Source of the DNA: Hexactinellida sp. DTS-2022
Lineage: Eukaryota > Porifera > Hexactinellida
Assembly: GCA_028753945.1 (NCBI GenBank)
Contig: JAPNXP010000012.1
Location: 310,001 to 374,000 of the forward strand
Direction of reading: 5' to 3'
Length of the DNA stretch: 64,000 bases
In this document: piece after piece, positions 10,267 through 21,000 of the stretch
Layout of the letters: every line of letters starts with the position of its first letter
Position numbering within the stretch: position 1 is the stretch's first letter
The notes under the pieces: model-generated
Told to the model about the DNA's origin: nothing
The model's database searches: none
Seen by the model: the letters and a program-made list of their open reading frames with translations, nothing else
Made by a program: the position numbers and the translations under genes

Positions 10267-11382
10267 TCAGTCCTGGTCATCTAATTCTGTTTTATTCAAT
10301 GCTTTTAACTTTTGTTTCTTTGCAGCAATCCATTCTTGTTTGTTTTCGAAATATTTGTTAGCGTGAGAGACGGGTCGTTTCTTTAATAAGGAGTATTTAT
10401 CCCCGCTTCCGGTGGAGTGGCACAATTCCGTATTGCTGTTGAGATAGGATAGACAGGGGTCATCTGCAGAGCTAACCTCTCGGAAGTTAGACTCTGTAGA
10501 GGGGTGAAAAGCGCGGAAATTATCTCTCGTAGCTATCAAACACAAGTCTTCCCAAACAAAGCATCCACTGCAAGGCTTTGATTGCAGCTCTATCACATGA
10601 ATAAGAGTCAACGTATTATCCTGAATGGCAACAAAATACAGATCAGATTTCCCCTCAACAGCTGTCACTAGTGTACCCTCAGCAGATACGTCAATTAGAC
10701 ATACAGGGGAACTGCTGATACACAGAGTCGAGCAGAGAACAGAAGACACAAAGTCCCATAGCTTGAGAGAGCCATCTCCAGATGCTGACACTAGTTTGTA
10801 TGGAGATCCGGGCAGGAATGAAATGTGTGAAACGAATTCAGTATGCGACAATAGGAACGCATGTATATTGTACGCATTGGGATAGTGACTGACACGTATT
10901 TTACCCTCGCTATCCGTCGTGATGACGTATTCATCCGTCTCGTTAGTCCGGACCGAAGTTAGGATGGAACAGTGCCCTAGAATAGAAGGCAGCGACGCGA
11001 GATCTCCTGTATTCTGAAGAGATATCGCGTACACAGCTCCCGACCTGTCAGCCAACAACAGATCCTTCTCAGAGTTAGTTACACACATGGACTGAGTAGA
11101 TTTGAATGGAACTTGCATAGAATTAGTTTGCAACCAACCTACCTCTTCCCCGTAAGTATAAACACTCAGCAACTTTGCTTGCGAGACAAACGCCAGAATC
11201 CTACCAGTCGGACTAACGCAACAAGACACAATAGCGGTGCCATCAGCTGTTCCTATCGTCTGCACTTGGATAGGATTCTGTTGAATGGCATACAGAGAGT
11301 TAGACTGGTCTGGAATAACGATTAACACAGGAATCGCGGGCACCTTAAGACCTGAAATTTTACTATAGAGTAATGTGGCCAT
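10267..11382 (-). CDS. WDR4: WDR4, non-catalytic subunit of tRNA (guanine-N7) methyltransferase
   Basis: A single exon encodes 371 aa forming a WD40 propeller. The most diagnostic stretch is the centre: LGHCSILTSV, then EGKIRVSHYPNAYNIH, then LSHTEFVSHISFLPG and SASGDGSLKLWDF. These match WDR4/Trm82, where the HTEFVS blade contacts the METTL1 methyltransferase. The complex installs m7G46 in the variable loop of a tRNA subset. The C-terminus ends in a Lys-rich tail (WIAAKKQKLKALNK). The ATG at 11382 has TTTAG one base upstream. It lies 133 bp before IFT54 and 151 bp after TFIIE-alpha on the same strand. Confidence 0.88.
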   Translation of the reverse strand: MATLLYSKISGLKVPAIPVLIVIPDQSNSLYAIQQNPIQVQTIGTADGTAIVSCCVSPTGRILAFVSQAKLLSVYTYGEEVGWLQTNSMQVPFKSTQSMCVTNSEKDLLLADRSGAVYAISLQNTGDLASLPSILGHCSILTSVRTNETDEYVITTDSEGKIRVSHYPNAYNIHAFLLSHTEFVSHISFLPGSPYKLVSASGDGSLKLWDFVSSVLCSTLCISSSPVCLIDVSAEGTLVTAVEGKSDLYFVAIQDNTLTLIHVIELQSKPCSGCFVWEDLCLIATRDNFRAFHPSTESNFREVSSADDPCLSYLNSNTELCHSTGSGDKYSLLKKRPVSHANKYFENKQEWIAAKKQKLKALNKTELDDQD

Positions 11383-11533
11383 ACTAAAGTGCTAGAGGGT
11401 TCATAGAAGATTTGAGATTATACAAAGTATATTTATAAGCACAAATGAGTCTACATTTGCTATATCATATAATCCCAGGTTCAGAAGTAATATTACTCTC
11501 ATTCTGCAAAACTGATTCAATACAACCCCTAAG

Positions 11534-12571
11534 CTAGTCATAGTACTCCTCGTAGGCCTGTCTACATAGCTCGCTGTACTCCTCCTTTTCCTGAGTGCTC
11601 ATGCGAGCAACCAGATCCTTCAGCTCTTCCAGGGTGCACCATCTGCCGCGCACGTACATCCCTAGGGGGGCGTTGTCGTCACTGTACTCCGCGTCCGAGC
11701 TGTGCTGGCTTGAAACTTGGAAGGAATTAGTGGGAATGTTCTCTCCCCTCACTAGCGCCTCGGTAGCGTTTGCTTCTTCTCGACTAGCGCCTTGTGAACC
11801 GGAGTGGCCAATTGGAATTTCAGATCTCTTATGGTGTTTAGATTCCCGCGTGCTTTTCGAGGAACTGTTCGTAGGAACAAGGGACTGAGTTGTTACATCC
11901 TTACTGCCCTCGGGAACTTTGTTTGGGAAATAGTCTTGATCTAAGCTAGGCTCGACCATGTCATTCGGGACAGTAGATCCCTTGAATTGATTCAAGAGAT
12001 CGTAAATAGGTTTAAGTTGCAAATTCATTCTAGCTATGCTACTAATTGTACTGGATTGAGTCTTCTTCTCTTCCTCTTCCACGACAGCACCGCACCTCTC
12101 GCAGAGAAGATTCCTGTCAGTCGGGTTCCACAGTTTGTCGATGTCAAGTTCAGTGTAAGCCTGTTCACAGTGTGTTCTAGTGCACAGATAATTCGTACGC
12201 TCGCTGTGTCTCTCTTCTAACTCTAACTTTTCTCCCATTTTAAACAACCTGTATCTAACTACATTCACGAACATTTTATAGTCAATGTAGTAGTACGCTA
12301 TTTTCTGAGGCCTGCCTGTTCCATCTGGCTTTGGAATTACTTTTGATTTTGTACGAATAAGTTTATCTCTCGTGAACTGGTTAGTCACTGCTTTCAACTG
12401 CCGAACTTCGGCGTGCAATCTCTTCCCAAGCTCTTCTTCACTAAGGATTGTATTTTTAACCAACAGATCTATAAAAAGGAATTCTTTCGGCGGATAAAAC
12501 GCATGTGCGACTAGCTGTACAAACTCCTTCAATAACGGCTTTAACTTTTCTTCAGAAACTTCAGCACACAT
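11534..12571 (-). CDS. GTF2E1: General transcription factor IIE subunit alpha
   Basis: A single exon encodes 345 aa from the ATG at 12571 (MCAEVSEEKLKPL). The N-terminal extended winged helix (about residues 5-105) and the zinc ribbon (about 130-165) match TFIIE-alpha, with YYIDYKMFVNVVRYRLFKM between them. The zinc ribbon is unusual: the first knuckle reads CTRTHC (C-x4-C) where the family has C-x2-C, while the second (CERC) is normal. The C-terminus ends in an acidic segment (EEYSELCRQAYEEYYD). TFIIE recruits and regulates TFIIH at RNA polymerase II promoters. Human TFIIE-alpha is longer (439 aa); the linker is shorter here. Confidence 0.9.
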   Translation of the reverse strand: MCAEVSEEKLKPLLKEFVQLVAHAFYPPKEFLFIDLLVKNTILSEEELGKRLHAEVRQLKAVTNQFTRDKLIRTKSKVIPKPDGTGRPQKIAYYYIDYKMFVNVVRYRLFKMGEKLELEERHSERTNYLCTRTHCEQAYTELDIDKLWNPTDRNLLCERCGAVVEEEEKKTQSSTISSIARMNLQLKPIYDLLNQFKGSTVPNDMVEPSLDQDYFPNKVPEGSKDVTTQSLVPTNSSSKSTRESKHHKRSEIPIGHSGSQGASREEANATEALVRGENIPTNSFQVSSQHSSDAEYSDDNAPLGMYVRGRWCTLEELKDLVARMSTQEKEEYSELCRQAYEEYYD

Positions 12572-12761
12572 TATAAACACAAAATATATAATTAAAATTG
12601 CTAACGTATGTTGTTAATGCAATTAATTAATCACTGGAAATGCTAACTTATTAGCTAGCATTATTGCAGAGTATAATTCGTATTGTGATTATACGTTACA
12701 TGTAATGTTATATGTAGTGATTTGTTGCCAATAGATAGAAGTGTTCACTAAATCAGTGATA

Positions 12762-13939
12762 TTACATGGTGGACCTGCTGAGAGCATTCCAGGGGTTCTT
12801 GAGCTGTGTCTGTGTAAGCAAACGCTTCCACTGAGAACGGTTAGCTCTCAGATTCATCTCTGCAATCTCCACCTTCCTCTCCCAGCTGCTAACGACACGC
12901 TGCAGCTCCTCCAAGCTAGCTATCCGCTGCACATACTCCATCACTTCGGGGACTTTAAAGTCGCTCAGCTTCCGTTTGAGAGTTAGATTAATCTCATTAG
13001 CTTCCTCTCTATCATTCTCCGCAACACCAAACTCAGCATTCAACTTATCCAGAATGTCATTTCTCTGATTAATCTCATTCTTGAGTTCATCAGATTCCTG
13101 TGTGAGTCTGCCTAACTTCTTCTTATAAGCGCTCAGCACCTGGTTAGCATTTCCGGCCGCTAGCTTGTGCCTAACCAGTTCCTCGTACAGCTCCATTATC
13201 CGCTCCATGTCTTGCTTGTGTTCTATTTGCAGCTGATCAAAGTCCACCTGGTGCAGCACCTCTCCCATCTCCTCCTTCTGTCGCAGCTGCACTCTGACCT
13301 TCTGGATTCTGCCGCGCATCGCAGAGTTCTTTAATCGAAGCTTTTCAATGTAGGAATCCCGATTCTTGATTTTATCTTCAAAGTATTTCGCGATCTTTTC
13401 CCCCATAACCTTGCCTAGAGGAAGTACAAGTGTGCATGAATACAAACGAGTAGCCTACGGATTCATTGCACGCTATCTCTAATACCTGTGTGTTTACTAA
13501 CTGCTCCCTGTGATATCAATCGCTCGTACTCGTGTCTGCTCTTCTTCAGCTCACTCAGCGAAATCTCCGTCTCTTCTATGGCCGCGTGGTGTGCGTCCAG
13601 CTTCCTCTCGGCCTCCTCCTTCATTAGGTCTATCTGCTTGTAGATCTCCTCTAGCTCGCTAGTCGCGATATCGCATTTCTGTTCCGCGCTTAGCTGAAGC
13701 ACTTCAACGGAAATGCGAGCCGTTTTCGACTTTTTACGACCGATTTTGGTGCTTTCGCCAAGGCTAACCTTGTTTACAGCCATTGATCGGTTGGCTACAG
13801 ATTCTGAAGGTTCCACGCGTTTCAAATAATTCGCAAACATTATATTTTGCTTCGATATGTTAGTTATTTTCCTTTTTAGATGTTTGATTTGATAAATCGC
13901 ATCAGCACGAGTGATAGAGGGTACCTTTTCGAGTTCCAT
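12762..13939 (-). CDS. CCDC113: CCDC113 (CFAP263), ciliary coiled-coil protein, two exons
   Basis: Exons 13486-13939 and 12762-13414 are separated by a 71-bp intron with GT/AG ends. The joined frame (KHTG, then KVMGEKIAKYFEDKIKNRD) gives 368 aa, against 377 in human. Nearly all of it is coiled coil. Family signatures are KYFEDKIKNRDSYIEKLRLKN split across the first long helix, QLRQKEEMGEVLHQVDFDQL, and WERKVEIAEMNLR near the end. CCDC113 works at centriolar satellites and on the axoneme, where it supports ciliogenesis. A GGTTAG lies two bases before the ATG. Divergently, 601 bp away, is the CLC gene. Confidence 0.92.
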
Positions 13940-14540
13940 AACTAACCAAGAATTAATTAATTAATTATTAATTAGCACATGAAGCTCAATTAGGATTTTG
14001 CTAAGATATGCTCAGTAGCCGGAATCAACCAACTTTGTATGGGTAGATCGCCATCATAAGAGTACTAATCGACAAGCAACAAAGATTCAGAAATGTAGCA
14101 CAAACCAGTGAAATAATTTTATAATTAGTACAGTTGAGAGAAACACCATGATACAGATTCAAAATTTCGAGTTTAGTTTAAGCACATTTGTTAGTGTAAC
14201 AAACACACACATATTCTGTGATCAGTATACGCAGCTTATATAAGGAAAATATATTTATAATATAATTGAAACCAGGTAAACTTAGGGAAGATCATTCAAG
14301 GAAATTAGATGAAGGGATCTGGTCAGGATACCCTCTGATCAAAACACGAGACTGACCTTACTGGGAAACTTATAGGGAATTGAAGCCGCCGCTTTGTGTA
14401 CTGAAGGTGTAGTTGAGCTATAATTAAAGGAATCTATGTAACCTTGGAATCATTTGAAAGTGCAGAAATATGCTAATGAACTGACGCTGAATATATAAAG
14501 TAAACATCCGAAAAAGTACTTAAAATCTTACCAAACAGAA
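13940..14540. promoter_or_regulatory. Divergent intergenic region between CCDC113 and the CLC gene
   Basis: These 601 bp separate two divergently transcribed genes and must hold both promoters if each is transcribed independently. An AT palindrome run (repeated TTAATTAA) lies next to the CCDC113 start. No coding sequence is visible. The motif ACAGAA directly before the CLC ATG looks like a splice acceptor. Confidence 0.45.
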
Positions 14541-16977
14541 ATGGAGACACGAGGTCGTATTCAGCCAACAGGAGGGGTGCAATGGAATTCACATCATGAT
14601 TTTTTGGACTCACTCATATCCGGAAGTCACACTCCCAGACACGAATTAATGGGTCCCTACTACAAGGCATCTGTTCCGAACACCGTGTCGTACTCAGACT
14701 TTAAGACATTCGATTGGAACAAAGACGAAGTTCGGTTTAATGAAGAGATGCAATTCGAGAAGATTGGGAGAAGTGGGTGGAAGGCTAGCGGGCTAGAGTT
14801 CCTGGAGAATTGGTGGGGATGGACACTCATAATCCTAATGGGTGTTTGCACTGGAATAATAGCAGTGTTTATTCACACCGGGATATCCTGGTTCAGTTCA
14901 TTTCGCCAGGGTGTCTGCAGTTACGACTTGTACCTGAACAAAAAGGATTGTTGCTGGGTGAGCGTGACGACATCTGTGGACAGCGACTGTGAAGAGTTCC
15001 TAACGTGGGGGGAAGTATTCGGATTTTATGCAGATGGGTATGTAGTGGGAGCTTTCAATTATCTCTTTAACGGTCTGGCTTATGTCGTCATCTCTGCTTG
15101 CTACGCCACGCTGGCAGCTACGTACGTTAAGGTAATCGCGCCTTACGCGTACGGGTCCGGGATTCCAGAGATTAAGACCATTCTATCTGGCTACGTCATC
15201 AAGGGGTTCCTGGGAATACCCACCCTGGTTGTGAAGACAATAGGAGTGATGCTGTGTGTGGGGGCGGGGCTGAGTGTAGGCATGGAGGGGCCGACTGTAC
15301 ACATCGCGTGCTGTGTGGGAAATGCGCTCTCGTTTCTCTCGCGGAGGTTCAGAAATAACGAAGCGAGGAAGAGAGTAATGCTGAGTGCTTCCGTGGCTGT
15401 GGGAGTGGCAGTGGCATTTATTGCGCCTATTGGGGGAGTGCTGTTCAGCTTTGAAGAGGTGAGTTCATAACTTATCAATAGGGACTGTTATTTAATTATA
15501 TCTATTTATTTAGCTGAGCTACTACTTCCCAATGAAGACGCTTTGGAGGGCGCTAGCCGCTGCCCTGGCTGGGGTATTTACCGTCCGTTACATTTCGCCA
15601 GCAGAATCTCACCACTCAAGTTTCTTTGTCAATTTCAACTCAGAATGGAATCTGTTTGAACTGGTACCATTCTCGCTGTTGGGCATATTGGGAGCTTGCT
15701 ATGGAGCCATGTTCATTAAATGCAACTTATTTTGGACGCGATACAGGGCAACATATGCGTTTGCAAAATACCCAATCCTGGAGACCTTCACTCTTGCTTT
15801 TCTCACTTCGCTAATCGCCTTTCCTAACCCGTTCACAAAAGCGGAGTCTACAGAAGTGATCAAAGAGCTCACTTCCAAATGCGACATCGGGGATTCGAGC
15901 CTTCTCTGCGCTTACAACTGGTCCTCCTCTCGAGACGAAACCGACTCGTACCATGACGCTGTAGCGACGGGAGATATATATTCCGCGATTTTCCTACTCA
16001 TCCTAGCTATTCTATTCAAACTAATAACGACTATTCTCACATTCGGATCCAAGATACCCACTGGCTTGTTCATCCCCACCATGTACATAGGTGCGTGTAC
16101 AGGTCGAATAGTCGGCATTCTCGTGGAGCAGACGATCATAAGTATTCAAGGCAACAGCTTCGGGGAGTTCATATGTCCCAGGAATTCAGGCTACCAGTGT
16201 GTCACCCCGGGGCTGTACTCTATTATCGGGGCGGCCGCTTTCCTCGCGGGTGTCAACAGGATGACGGTTACCTTAGCAGTAGTTATGATAGAGCTCACTG
16301 GCGGACTCACCTACATAATCCCTATATTGGAAGTAGTGATGATAGCGAAATGGCTCGGGGACTGTCTATGCACGAACAGCATTTACGAGGAGTATATTCA
16401 GCTCAGAAAGTACCCTTTCCTAAGCGATAAAGAGGAGTACTCCGCTAACTATACAGTGGGAGAGATCCTGGATATACGGGGAGGGTATCGCAGTCTGGTT
16501 TGGATATCAGCCACGGAATCTACCGTTATTTGTATCCAAGAGCTGATCGAGCGCTACAACTACTGGGGGTTTCCTGTGGTGCTGACACACGACTCTAGAC
16601 TGCTGCTGGGCTACGTGACTATGTCGGACCTTAAGAGTGCGCTGTACGAGGCCTGGGCTGAGAGCAGAGAGATCAGAGTCGACACTCTGGTGCACTTTGT
16701 GGAGGTACGGGCAGAGCAACAACAGTTCAGACAGATTCTAGATTTCTCTAAAATACTAGACAAAGCTCAGTTCCAAGTTACACGCAGCTCTCCCATGCAC
16801 AACGTAGTGAAAATGTTCCAGAAAATCGGACTCAGACAAGTGCTGGTTACGGAGTGCGGGAAAGCAGAGGGAATTCTCTCAAAGAAAGACATTGTGGATC
16901 ACGTGCTGCAGACATCAAAAAAGTTTGGGGAATCACAGAACTGTAACTGCTTTAATCTTAGGGACATCATAACTTAA
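14541..16977 (+). CDS. CLCN3/4/5: CLC-3/4/5-type endosomal Cl-/H+ exchanger, two exons
   Basis: Exons 14541-15458 and 15514-16977 flank a 55-bp intron and encode 793 aa. Core motifs are present: GSGIPEIK (Cl- site), GMEGPTVH with the gating glutamate, the FSFEE segment that holds the internal proton glutamate just before the intron, and GSKIPTGLFIP. This combination marks a proton-coupled exchanger rather than a channel. About 20 residues after the start come membrane-proximal DFKTFDWNKDE-like sequence typical of CLC-3/4/5. Two CBS domains occupy the C-terminal 180 residues (SRLLLGYVTMSDL and EGILSKKDIVDHVL). The protein acidifies and supplies chloride to endosomes and lysosomes. It is the only plus-strand multi-kb gene in the first half of the window. 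Confidence 0.93.
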
Positions 16978-17457
16978 TTACTTTGTATTTGTATATACTC
17001 ACCTATAGTTCGAGAGCAATTAATCATGTACAGTATTAGTTATGCTGGAAATATATGACAATATCTTTAGTCTTGTGGTATTTAATACAGTCAGTCAGGT
17101 TCTTGTATTATGGACATTCAAGGGACCAAAAATTGTGTTTATAATAGAGACTTATTAATAAGCGAACTCACCGTAAGTTGTTAAATTGGGGCAATAGAGC
17201 TTGATCATAATAATAAAAACTTCCACAATATTCAGAAATTGTTCACAATACAAACCTGAGTGTATTAAACGAACCGAGTAAATACAAATATAATCCTATT
17301 GTAATTTACAGTCGACTCCGCTTAATAGAGCCACCGGTTAATAGATTGCACTGCTTAATCGGGTCAAAGCGACCTGGTCCCGAGGTTACTCTATTAAGCG
17401 GAGTCTACTGTATTGTATTGAGAGTTATCAGAGTTAAGATAATAAGTAATTAATTAA
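16978..17457. other. Convergent intergenic region holding one palindromic element
   Basis: This is the space between the 3' ends of the CLC gene and TAF13. Apart from the element at 17307-17412 it is AT-rich, and I see no genes. Confidence 0.6.
17307..17412. mobile_element. Pogo/Tigger-like MITE, 102 bp plus TA target duplication
   Basis: The element runs 17309-17410 and is flanked by TA on both sides. The left terminus reads CAGTCGACTCCGCTTAATAG; the right, reverse-complemented, reads CAGTAGACTCCGCTTAATAG, so one mismatch in 20. The CAGT start and TA duplication fit the Tc1/mariner-pogo superfamily. The internal sequence repeats the CTTAATAG/GGTTAATAG motif. It is too short to encode anything. 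Confidence 0.85.
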
Positions 17458-17859
17458 TTAAGTTATGAAATTATCTTCTTCAAATGCCTTTCTAGCTTTC
17501 TTCAATTCCTCGTTCATAGTCAGTAGTTCTTTAACCCGGGTGAATTTCTTGGGATCTTTCCTAATAAGGAATACTGTATCTTCCACATGTACTTTGTCAG
17601 AACGCCCGACTTCCATAGCCTTCCGTGTTTGGTCTCGAATAAAGTCTAACACCAAATCTTCCAACAGCTCAATAGACTCGGTGTAAGGAATGGACTCATC
17701 TCCAAAACCATGCATCATACACTTGAGCTCTTTCGCGAAATGCAACTTCTTCTTGCTGGACGTGCCAGTAAGGAAATGGGGAGCATCCATGGTGGATTGC
17801 TCATCATCATCGAAATCTTCGAAGTCGAGCTGGGAAGATGAAATATTAGCTTGCGACAT
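17458..17859 (-). CDS. TAF13: TAF13, TFIID subunit with histone fold
   Basis: A single exon encodes 133 aa from the ATG at 17859. A longer in-frame extension upstream lacks ATG and contains an acceptor-like CTTTAG one base before this ATG. The histone fold spans about residues 38-130: KELKCMMHGFGDESIPY, ELLEDLVLDFI, VEDTVFLIRKDPKKFTRVKELL. TAF13 pairs with TAF11 inside TFIID and helps TBP handling at promoters. An acidic N-terminus precedes the fold. It lies 163 bp downstream of ECPAS on the same strand. Confidence 0.93.
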   Translation of the reverse strand: MSQANISSSQLDFEDFDDDEQSTMDAPHFLTGTSSKKKLHFAKELKCMMHGFGDESIPYTESIELLEDLVLDFIRDQTRKAMEVGRSDKVHVEDTVFLIRKDPKKFTRVKELLTMNEELKKARKAFEEDNFIT

Positions 17860-18022
17860 TCTAAAGTTTGTAGAAATAAATATAAACAATCAATCTATCA
17901 ATTACATTAGGTTAACTACTGCAAGTAACTGTCTTTAATATTTATTGCTAAATAATGAACACTAAATTTCAGATTCCAGAAAAAGAAATAAAACTATTTG
18001 CTCAAGAAAAACCAAAAGTAGT

Positions 18023-21000
18023 CTACTTGAGGTTTTCGTTGCCTTCCATGTCTTCTAATGTTCTATCGAAAAAGAACATAATTCGCCCCAGTAGAGACTG
18101 TTGTTCACTGGTTAGAACCATTTGAGTTTGTTGGGTAAGAAGATTCTTCATTTCAGAAGTCAATACTTTATCAATTAATTTACAAGTGTCAAGTAAATTC
18201 AATATCTTGAGTAAGACATTCAAACTCGCTCCTCTAATTCTAGAATGCGTCTTATTTCCAGAGCTGATGATGGCTGGTTTCAATAAAAGACTAACAGATT
18301 CTACAAACAAACCAGGATTCTCCTCTGGAGATAGCTTTTCACAAACCTTGCCTACACTCTCCAACACTGATAGGTGTACTTTCCAAGTGCTTTGATTCAA
18401 GAGCCGACCTGCAAGAGTAAAGTACTCTTGGAGAAAACCTTTCTGATTAAAGTTTGGAAAAACCTTAGCAAAGCCAGTAAAAATAACAATCGTCAGTTCG
18501 TCCTGTTTCATGGAACTTCCCTTTTCTTCACCTGTCTCTTCCTTGTTCTGTTTGTCAAGTATGGAGTAAGATAGCTTGAAGTAATCCGGATACATTTCAG
18601 ATTTGTACTCTTCGATAATACTAGCAATCGCTTGTATCAGCCCGGGTTGTAGTGTGCCTGTGCGAGCTGCCTCTCTCAACAGAATTTCTATAATCGCTTC
18701 GATCTGAGGAGACTTCTTAAGCCCGTTAGCTTTTATCTTCTCAGAGCAGTTAACACACACCAGCTCGATAGCTATTGGCACCTGTATCTTACCGTCCCAT
18801 ACGCGACCTGGGAGAGACTTTATGAGTGCAGCAAGCAGCTCATCTGAATGTGTGACAGAAAGTTCTTTCCCTATCTTCTTTGCTAAATCAATAATTGCTT
18901 TGAGTGCCTGTTCTCTTCGTTCCCAAACCTGAGCGTCAAGGTGCTGCAGAAGAATCTCCACCAGCTCATCAAAGTAGAGTATCAGAGCCCTCTCCTTATT
19001 CGGAGCTAAGTTTTCCCAAATCTCTTCCCAAAGCGCGTTATTCACAGACTTTGCACTGCGCTCCTGTTGTGGAGTTTCTTCAGAGATCACCTTGTCATGC
19101 AGAGCAAAGAATACCATGGGTATTAGATTAGATTTGAAGTTGTTAGTGCTGTCAGGACAGTTCTGCGAGAGAGACTGTAGAATGAGACACGCGTTCAGTT
19201 GGTGGTCAGTATCTCCACTGAAATACAACTTTGAAATTCTCAAAACTAGCTTCTCAAATGTGGATTCTTTGGCAACCTTCGCAAGCTGGGAAATACATGA
19301 AGCAAACTCTTTCTTAACAGATAGACTCTTGTCGTTCATTTTAGACAAGAACGCGCTGATCAGTTTCTGCGAATAAGGAGCCAATTCGTGTTTGCACTGC
19401 ACAGCTAGAAACACGGCCACTTTGCTACAACCGACCTTAGTGTTAAGTGCAATACTGCTCTTAATCAGGTCTACCAGCTTAGGGGCCAGCTGTTCCAACA
19501 CCTCACTGTCTACGTACTCAATGCAAGCTTTAATCGTATCCATCATAGGAGAAGAACGACTCAAATCCAAACGAATCGATTCCATTTTCTCCTGCGTGAG
19601 TTGGTCCTGCTCAATCATAAGGGAGAGTCTGCTGAGCTCTTTCGGCTCTAGGTCAGATAGCGCGTTCAGTAGAGTCACTATTAGCTCCGGGATAACTGGC
19701 TTCACGAGCTGACCCGCGTATTTTGTGACCGAGACAAGAGTAGCCAGACAAATGGACTGCACTTCTTTAACAGCTGAGTTAACAGCATAGTCCAACACGA
19801 GAGGCAGGAGGATGCCGATGTTCTTCTCAGCCAAATCTCGGTTGCTAGAAGAGGTACAAATCTTAACTGTGATTTTACTGAGCGAGGTACACGCGATGGC
19901 AGCAGCCACGCGGACTGCTTCCTTGAAGTCGTCTAGATTTCTGAGAACCAGTTTCCAAAGGTCTGGGAGATCGTCCACAAAGGCGTCAAAAGGCTGAGAG
20001 GTGAGAATATCCTTCAGACAGAGACAGCTCCCCATACGGACTGACCAAGAATTGAATCCAAGCAGAGCCTTCAACTCTGTGAGAATAGGTCGGAAGTACT
20101 GCTCTATTACTTTCCTTTCCTCTTGTACTAAATTGTTCCAAATATTAGTCATAACCTTCTGCAGATCAATATGGGGATCATGGAGAAATGAGAATATCTT
20201 TGGTATTATATTTGGAAGCTCCGATTCAAGGTGAGCAATACATCGATCTTTGGTGCTATTTAACTCCAGAACTTTGCCTTTTTTGAGTGTAGATAGCGTA
20301 TACAGATGTCCCAGGTTAACAAGCGGGTATGTGAAAGATAGATCTTTGAGAGTTCGGGAAAGATTGAATATTTCCTTGTAGGTAGTAGAGGCTGCTTTGG
20401 GGAGAGACAACTCTAGGTTAGTAGGATCATCCGATTCCTTAGAGTCTTCATCTTTATTCTCTGTAGCACTAGAGTCACTCTTCTTCTTTTTCTTTATATA
20501 ATCAATAGACTGTGTCCCCATATGCTTCTGTAATGCTGCAAGTTGGCTGAGCTTTGTGTCTTCACTGGAAACTGAAAAGACTATGTACAAACCGATAGAA
20601 GCAGCCTCTTGGGAAACAGAATTAGAAGTGTTTAAGAGGACTGTTAGGAGAGACGAGTGGATCTTCTCCATTTCCACAGACAGATTGAATGGGACAATAA
20701 CTAACTGGAGAAGCGATAGCAGCCATAGAGGCACTGAGTAACCCTTCTTAACAACATGTTCATCACTCAAAGTTGTAAACAACTGGTTTAGAATATTCTG
20801 AAGAATCAAAACATCCAACGAATCGCCAGTTTGCAAATAGCTAACTGAGTCGTGTAGAAATGGGAGGAGTTGAAAGGCTTTGGAACGATTCCCGACTACA
20901 CAGAAAGAAAGGGCCTCTCCTATTCCCAAATGCAAATCCGCTCCTTGAAGGCTGTGCTGTTTTATCAGACAATCACAAACATTCTTCAGAAACTCTTCGT

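Noticed and set aside
14541-15470. CLC gene ending at 15470 as a truncated transporter
   Set aside because: A 55-bp GT/AG intron joins it in frame to the remainder of the protein, giving a full-length exchanger.
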